Under the pieces are notes generated by a model that worked only from the letters and a program-made list of their open reading frames with translations, made no database searches and had not been told where the DNA came from. A program made the translations under genes and the position numbers. Below, in pieces: positions 58,169 through 64,000 of a stretch of DNA of 64,000 nucleotides (position 1 is its first letter; the number at the start of each line of letters is the position of its first letter). The DNA comes from Setophaga petechia (Eukaryota; Chordata; Aves; Passeriformes; Parulidae), in assembly GCA_024362935.1 (NCBI GenBank), contig JANCRA010000003.1, forward strand, positions 47,529,844 through 47,593,843, in the 5' to 3' direction.

Positions 58169-59845
58169 ATGGCGCAGCAAGTCGAGCAGCTGCGGGCGGA
58201 CGGCGTGGACAAGGAGGTGCTGCGGGAGGGCACCGGGCCGCTGCCAGACTTCCGCGACGGCACCAAGGTCAGGTCTGCGGGGGAACGGGCGGAGTGGGGG
58301 ATGTGGGAAGCGGAACGCGGCGGGGCAGGCGCGCATGCGCACCCTCCCCCCCCTCCCCCCCGGCGGCGTCGCCATGGTGACGCCGCGGGCTCCTCCTGCT
58401 CCTTCAGGCCACTTTCCACTACCGGACGCTGCGGTGCGGCGATGAGGAGACGCCGGTGGACGACAGCAGGGCGCGGGGGAAACCCATGGAGCTCATCGCT
58501 GGGAAAAAGTTCAAGCTGCCCGTGTGGGAAGCGGCGCTGCGAACCATGAGGCCCGGCGAGCGCGCACGCTTCCGCTGCGACACCAAGGTGGGCGGGCCCG
58601 GGACCTGCCGGGGGCGTAGTTTGTAGCTCGGGGGCGTGGTCTGTGCAGGTGGGCGGTGCCGTTGTGTCGTGGGCGCGGGTGGCGAGACCCCCGGTGCGCT
58701 CCAGCCGCGCGGTTCGAGGCTGGAGCATCTTTATATTTTCCCCCCCGCCCTCCTCAAATTCCGGCTCCCTTCCCTCCCGCAGCACGTGGTGCTTTACCCA
58801 CTAGTGTCCAAGAGCCTGAGGAACATCGCAGCAGGGAAGGACCCGCTGGAGGGGCAGCGACACTGCTGCAGCATCGCCCAGATGCACGAGCACTACTCCC
58901 TGGGGTACCCCGACCTCGACGAGCTCCAGAAGAACCCCCAACCCCTCATCTTTGACATCGAAGTGCTGAAGGTGAGGTGCCGGCATGGGGAGCTCGGGGT
59001 GAAAGTGTCCAGAAGACACACAGATGTGGCATGTGGGATGTGGTTTAGTAGTGGCCCTGGCAGTGCAGGACTCGAGGACTCTAGAGGTCTTCTCCAACCT
59101 GAACGATTCCATGATCCTGTTCTCTGATTCTATGATGGGGTGCTGGCAGGTGGAGCCACCCGGCTCCTACCAGCAGGACCCATGGGCCATGACAGATGAG
59201 GAGAAGCTCCAGGCTGTGCCCCAGATCCACAAGGAAGGCAACGAGCTGTACCGGCAGGGCAAGGTGTCTGAGGCAGCTGCCAAATACTACGATGCCATCG
59301 CCTGTCTCAAGAACCTGCAGATGAAGGTGGGTCTCCCCAGATACACACAGGCATTCTTGGGGATGCAGGGCTTGAGAGCTGCTCCTCACTCTCCCTGCTC
59401 TGTCTGCCACAGGAGCAGCCAGGCTCTCCAGACTGGATTGAGCTTGACCAGAAGATCACACCCCTGCTCTTAAACTACTGCCAGTGCAAGCTGCAGTGTG
59501 AGGAGTACTACGAGGTGCTGGACCACTGCTCTTCCATCCTCAACAAGTATGAGGGTAAGGAGCCACGAGCCATCCCAGGTGGCTCTGGAGGGCACCAGGA
59601 CACCCCCACCCCCCACTGACCGTGGCTCTCTCCCCACAGACAATGTCAAGGCCTACTTCAAGCGGGGCAAGGCCCACGCAGCCGTGTGGAACGTGGCCGA
59701 GGCTCAGGCTGACTTTGCCAAAGTCCTGGCGCTCGACCCCTCTCTGCGCCCCGTGGTGTCCAAGGAGCTGCGGAGCCTGGAAGCGCGGCTGCGGGAGAAG
59801 GACGCCGAGGACAAGATCCGCTTCAAGGGCATCTTCTCCCAGTAG
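58169..59845 (+). CDS. AIP: AIP, aryl hydrocarbon receptor-interacting protein (XAP2/ARA9)
   Basis: Six exons: 58,169-58,267; 58,408-58,587; 58,783-58,971; 59,150-59,326; 59,413-59,554; 59,640-59,845. The total is 993 nt, 330 aa plus stop, exactly the human length, with exon sizes 99/180/189/177 as in human. The N-terminal FKBP-type PPIase-like domain (residues 1 to about 165) starts [20 protein letters not shown] and contains [10 protein letters not shown]. The C-terminal TPR part has [30 protein letters not shown] and [16 protein letters not shown], and the final helix ends in [11 protein letters not shown] is a cytosolic HSP90 co-chaperone that stabilises the aryl hydrocarbon receptor complex and binds PDE4A5. 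All introns are short (86-195 bp). Intron 3 is mostly a CR1 fragment. Confidence 0.98.
59005..59137 (+). repeat. CR1 LINE 3' end inside AIP intron 3
   Basis: AGATGTGGCATGTGGGATG, TTTAGTAGTGGCCCTGGCAG, GGTCTTCTCCAACCTGAACG and the GATTCTATGA tail at about 59,127-59,136. The tail ends about 12 bp before the exon 4 acceptor. Confidence 0.9.
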
Positions 59846-60600
59846 ACTCCGTGGCTGCAAGGGAGAGCCCAGTGCTCTCGGGACAGGTTCTTTTAGATAT
59901 TCCACATGTGGAATGGTCATGGATGTTTATTAATGTTTAATACAGATTTTACTTATTTGAAGTCAGTGGAAATGGCCCCAGAGCTCGCCACGGCCTGGAG
60001 ACACAGCCAGGGCTCATCGTCACGCCAGGGACACATGGGTGACAAGAGCCTGCTGCTTCCTGCCAACTTTTATCACTTATTTGATGTTTTTATACTTTAT
60101 AGTGGCCATGGAGGGGCGGCACTGAGCCTCGGCCCCAGCTCCAACCCGTTCATGCCTGTTCTCTGTGCCACGCCATTGTCACTTATCCAGGCTGCTGCTA
60201 TCATCCCAAACCAGTGTCTCCTCTTGTCATGTCAGTGTCGGGAATATTTTATATAGAGTAACAGCGTGTTCCTGCTATCTCTATAAATCTGATCATGCTA
60301 TGCCAAGATAAACTCAAGTAAAACCAGTCACACCCCCTGGTCACTACAAAAATTTGCTGCTAGAGGTAAAATGAAGGGAAACCAAATTGGAGAGGGGGAG
60401 GGTATCAGCATCAGCACAGCCCACACACCCCAGGCTCTTTTCCCTGTCCTAAATTGCTTGTGACCCAACTGCTGTGCCCCACAGCCATCTTCCTGTGGGA
60501 CATGGTATCCCTGGAGGCTCCCCAGGGCTTTTCCAGTGGACGGGAACCCTGTGGCCACAGGCACAGAGCAGACTTGTGGATGCTGTCACCTTGTCATAAC
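59846..60600 (+). other. AIP 3' UTR and gap to PITPNM1
   Basis: AT-richer sequence with no exon. I see no canonical AATAAA for AIP; GATAAA near 60,308 or AT-rich hexamers near 59,935 may serve. The two convergent genes are about 760 bp apart, from the AIP stop to the PITPNM1 poly(A) signal. Confidence 0.5.
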
Positions 60601-60605
60601 ATCTC

Positions 60606-60611
60606 TTTATT
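60606..60611 (-). terminator. Poly(A) signal of PITPNM1
   Basis: AATAAA on the minus strand, 434 nt past the PITPNM1 stop at 61,045-61,047. The intervening sequence is GC-rich 3' UTR. Confidence 0.75.
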
Positions 60612-61044
60612 CAACACCAAAACAAAAGGGGGGGGAACAGAGGAATCACTCTGGTACCCCAACCCAGCCCTGCGCCGTGACACCGGACGGAAATAAATAG
60701 GTGGGGAGGTGCCACTCGCTCTGGGGCACAGCCACAGCCCCCAGTTCTGCACAGGGATAACGACCCTGGGGTGCAGACCCCACTGGGCACTGCCCAACGG
60801 CCCCAAAGGACCAGAGGGGATGGGGCTGGGGGCAGCAGGGAGGACCCAGGGTGGCTCTGCCCTGAGGGGATCACTCTGGTCCTCTGGGGGGCTCTGAGCC
60901 TTCTCCCAGCACCCCCTGGTCTCAGGGGACCCAGCACCCTCATCTCCTTGCGATGGCCTCATGGCCCAGCACTGGCTCTGTCCCCAGGTGCTCCTTGCTG
61001 GGAAATCAGGGATGTGGCAGAAGGGGGACATAGCCGTCCCACCC

Positions 61045-64000
61045 TCACTCCTCACCCTCCAGCTTGAGGCTGATGCTGCGGGGCTTGGTCCGGGAAAAGC
61101 CGGGGGGTGCTGAGGGGGGCCCCCCATCCCGCTCTGCCTGGCTGGAGCCCCGGGAGCGCAGGAGCTGGCTCTGCTTCCGCAGGAAGTCGACAGGCGCCGG
61201 GCAGCCATAGGTGCCTTTGCCCAGCACAGGCCGTGGGGGGCCCTTGGGGGAGTGAGCCAGGGCTGCGGCTTCCAGTTGGGCCAGGTGGGCAACATAACCC
61301 TCAGAGAGGAACTGCAGGACATATAGACAGCCTGAGCCAGTGGCCACGGCTGGCTGGTGGGGTCAGCCATTATCCCCTGTGCACCCAGTCTGTCCCCAGC
61401 CCTGCCACCGCCATACCTGGCACTGGTTGTGGAACTTCTTGACAGCCCGTCCCACAATGTAGATGTGTGCTGGCGCGAGTCCCAGCGAGCTGTAGACGGA
61501 GACATCCTTGGTGGAGCCGTAGCCAGCGACTATGGAGATCTCTGCCTGCCCAGGGACAAGAGCATTAGGGCAAGGAAGAACCTTTCCCACAGGGACAGCT
61601 ACCCCTAAGGGCTTGGACACCCTCATGTTAAGAGGGATGGCTGGGAGCTGCCCTGAGAAGCTTCCAGCTCTGCCATGGCAATGCAGTCCAGCTCCCAGCA
61701 TCCCCACCAGGATTCAGCACAGCCCCCACCACCCTGTTACCAGCCCCGTGTCCCAGCAGCTCCCCCACGGCCACCTCGGTGCGCAGGCTCTGCAGGAAGG
61801 CGGCTTTCTGGCGCAGCGGGTCGTGGGTGAGCCCATCGCAGAAGGACACAGCGCCGTGGGGGAAGTTGTGCTGGGAGAGCCAGGCCACCACACGGTGCTT
61901 CTGCATGTCGGGGCGCCCCGTCACATAGATGATCATGTACCCCGAGTCCTGCCAGTGCCTAGGAGGGGACATAGGTGGCTGCCAGGAGCCTGTGTGGAGA
62001 CAGTCCTGCTATGGGTAGCTGGGATCTCCCAGAACTGCATGTGTGGGTGCTGCCTCCAAAACCTCCCTGCTCCCAGGGATTTTATCAAGGAGAAGGCCCA
62101 GCAGAGCTCTGGGGACCACATCCAAACTTGGATAAGATTATTATCCACAATAGGGCACCAGCATAGAGATGATGTGCTGGAGGCAGGGGAGTGGTGGAAT
62201 ACCCTGCCCCTTGTCCCTGCTCTGACACTCCCCGACTGAGTTGTCACACCATGAAAAATGGGGAGACCAACTCCCTGACTGAAGGGCACCCACCTTACAA
62301 CGTCCACAGCCCCCGCCCGCACTTTGGGGTCACTGCCCATGATGGAGACGCTGGCAGTGAAGGAGCCATCGATGCTGAACACAACAGACTCAGTGCCACG
62401 GGCCACCACGGTCAGGTACGCCTCAGCGTAGCTGTGGTCCCCTCTGCAAAGGCAGCGATGCTCAGCACCAGCTCTCCTGCCAGAGCAGCAGGTGTAGCTC
62501 TGCCAAAAGAGCAGCAGGAGAAACTGAGGCAACACCTCACCTGACCACCATGCGCACAGGGTAGATCCCGATGGCCAGAGCCTTGTCTGGAGGGATGGTG
62601 AAGGTCACGCGCCCGCTGCCACTCGTCACCTCGGTGCCATAGTACAGCCACTTCCCTGACAGCGGCTGTGTCATGATGTAGATGTCCACCTGAGAGAGGG
62701 AAATGGGCTGGGCAGAGGCCGGACCCCCACACAAGTCCTTACAACCTTCTCCCGCCACCCTACACAGAGTCCTGTTAACCACATCCTTCCCCTACTGTGG
62801 GTGACACCAGCCCCATGCCCAGTCCTAGACATCCCACCCTGTTTGAGGGGTCCTGGTGGCCCCCTGAGCCCAGCACTACCTTCTCTCCAGTCAGTGTCAC
62901 CACGTCCAGGGGTCCGTACATGAAGCGCCCGCTGAGGACCTGCGCTTTGCCCTCACACACAATAACATCGCAGGCACGGTGGTTGGCCGTCACGTTCTGC
63001 AGACACATGGGGTGTTCAGCAGCTCCTGGGGGAGCTCCTGAGGCACCACGGGGACACTACTGGGCAGTGGGATTGTCCCAGAACCCACACACCCCAGGAT
63101 GCCCCAGATGGCCTCCCGCTGGCCACATACCCGGATCTTCACTTGGGTGCGCTTGCGCTGCCACTTCTCCCGCGGGATGGCAGGGCTGTAGATGGAGCTC
63201 TCCTCACTCTCCGCAGGCTGTGGCCCCTCCTTCTCCATCACCTGCCGACAGCATGGGACCGGCTCAGCCTCTGCTAGCCCCGGCCTGCCACCCACCTCAC
63301 CGGGCCCGCCGTACCTGGCGCAGGATGAAGGCCACCACGTCAGAGGATTCCCAGTAGCTGGCGTGGAAGAGGTGGGGCAGGGTGATGGTGGGGAAGGCAG
63401 TCAGGGCGTCGGGGCAGTACAGAGAGTAGTCAATGCGCTTTGGGCCCCACCAGCGCTCCAGGACTGCAGGGAGAGCTGGAATGAAGCCTTTTCCAGACCT
63501 CATCCCCTGCTGGGCAGCCTAAGGCGCCCACATGGGATGGGGTCGGTGGGGATGACACTTACTCTTGACAACCTCGCTGGTGCTGGCAGGAGTGGGGGGC
63601 TCTGCTGGCTCATTGCCCTTCCAGAAGCCCCCAAAGCTGCCAGTGGGGGTAGGGGGAGCAGCCACATCCACTTTGGTCAGGAACAGGGCAGAGTGTGTCT
63701 GCAGGGCCTCCGCTGAAGAGAGAGCTGGATGAGCACACCCAGAGCCCCTGGGGACACCCACCACCCCAAAACACCCTCCAGTAGAGTCCCAGAGCAGTGG
63801 GAAGGGCTTGCACATCCCTCTACTCGCACCCAGCCAGGATGTGGGTGCTCTGGGTACCATGACGTGGGCCCAGGGTGCCTGGCACCAGCCTGGTGGGAAC
63901 ATGCTCACCCAACAGGGACGAGGTGCCATCACCCAGGGGGTACTTCTGGTATCGGGGCACGCTGAGCGGGGGCACAGCATGGAAGGCCTTGGCCAGGAGG
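61045..64000 (-). CDS. PITPNM1: PITPNM1, membrane-associated phosphatidylinositol transfer protein 1 (C-terminal part, runs off the window)
   Basis: Ten minus-strand exons: 63,909-64,000 (cut by the edge); 63,563-63,712; 63,315-63,463; 63,131-63,241; 62,880-62,996; 62,541-62,689; 62,294-62,443; 61,775-61,958; 61,417-61,545; 61,045-61,311. Phases join without a break. The DDHD domain is seen in [14 protein letters not shown] and [19 protein letters not shown]. The LNS2 domain is seen in [37 protein letters not shown] and [16 protein letters not shown], followed by [10 protein letters not shown]. The end, [14 protein letters not shown] and [10 protein letters not shown], fits PITPNM1 and not PITPNM2. 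PITPNM1 (Nir2/RdgB-alpha) exchanges phosphatidylinositol and phosphatidic acid at ER-plasma membrane contacts. The N-terminal PITP domain and FFAT motif lie outside the window. Confidence 0.97.

Overview
The window is nuclear DNA from a bird, most likely a songbird. The evidence is many CR1 LINE fragments, two solo LTRs of one family with 5-bp target duplications, compact spliced genes, CpG-island promoters, and exon structures matching single-copy vertebrate genes. Gene identities come from reading the translated exons against remembered family features; no database search was run.

Left part (1-29,700): GATD1 (eight coding exons, minus strand, 3,784-10,126), an unidentified 3'-terminal coding exon on the minus strand (about 10,576-10,679), and CEND1 (single coding exon, minus strand, 19,638-20,030). 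A CpG island at 28,900-29,700 probably holds the CEND1 promoter. The rest is intronic or intergenic sequence with CR1 fragments, minisatellites and one solo LTR.

Middle part (33,195-56,685): an immune-gene block. A plus-strand NLRP-type NACHT-LRR gene (33,195-36,935) is followed by three tandem, nearly identical minus-strand genes for type I membrane receptors with seven SRCR domains and a WC1/CD163/SCART-like cytoplasmic tail (YEELDY, GYDDV and DYDDV motifs). The repeat unit is about 7.1 kb and carries a piece of the NLRP 3' end with each receptor, so decayed or partial LRR exons separate the receptor genes. All three receptor models are open with consensus splice sites. Inside almost identical flanks, the fifth SRCR exon is radically different between copy A and copies B/C and contains short coding tandem repeats. 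Short loops of SRCR1 and SRCR2 also carry clustered replacements, and patchwork sharing suggests gene conversion. This looks like a diversifying receptor family and is the most interesting feature of the window.

Right part (56,700-64,000): a solo LTR, then AIP complete on the plus strand (six exons, 330 codons) convergent with the 3' half of PITPNM1 on the minus strand (partial, running off the right edge). AIP-PITPNM1 is the tail-to-tail order known at human 11q13, while GATD1-CEND1 are 11p15.5 neighbours. The NLRP/SRCR block therefore sits between two conserved syntenic segments.
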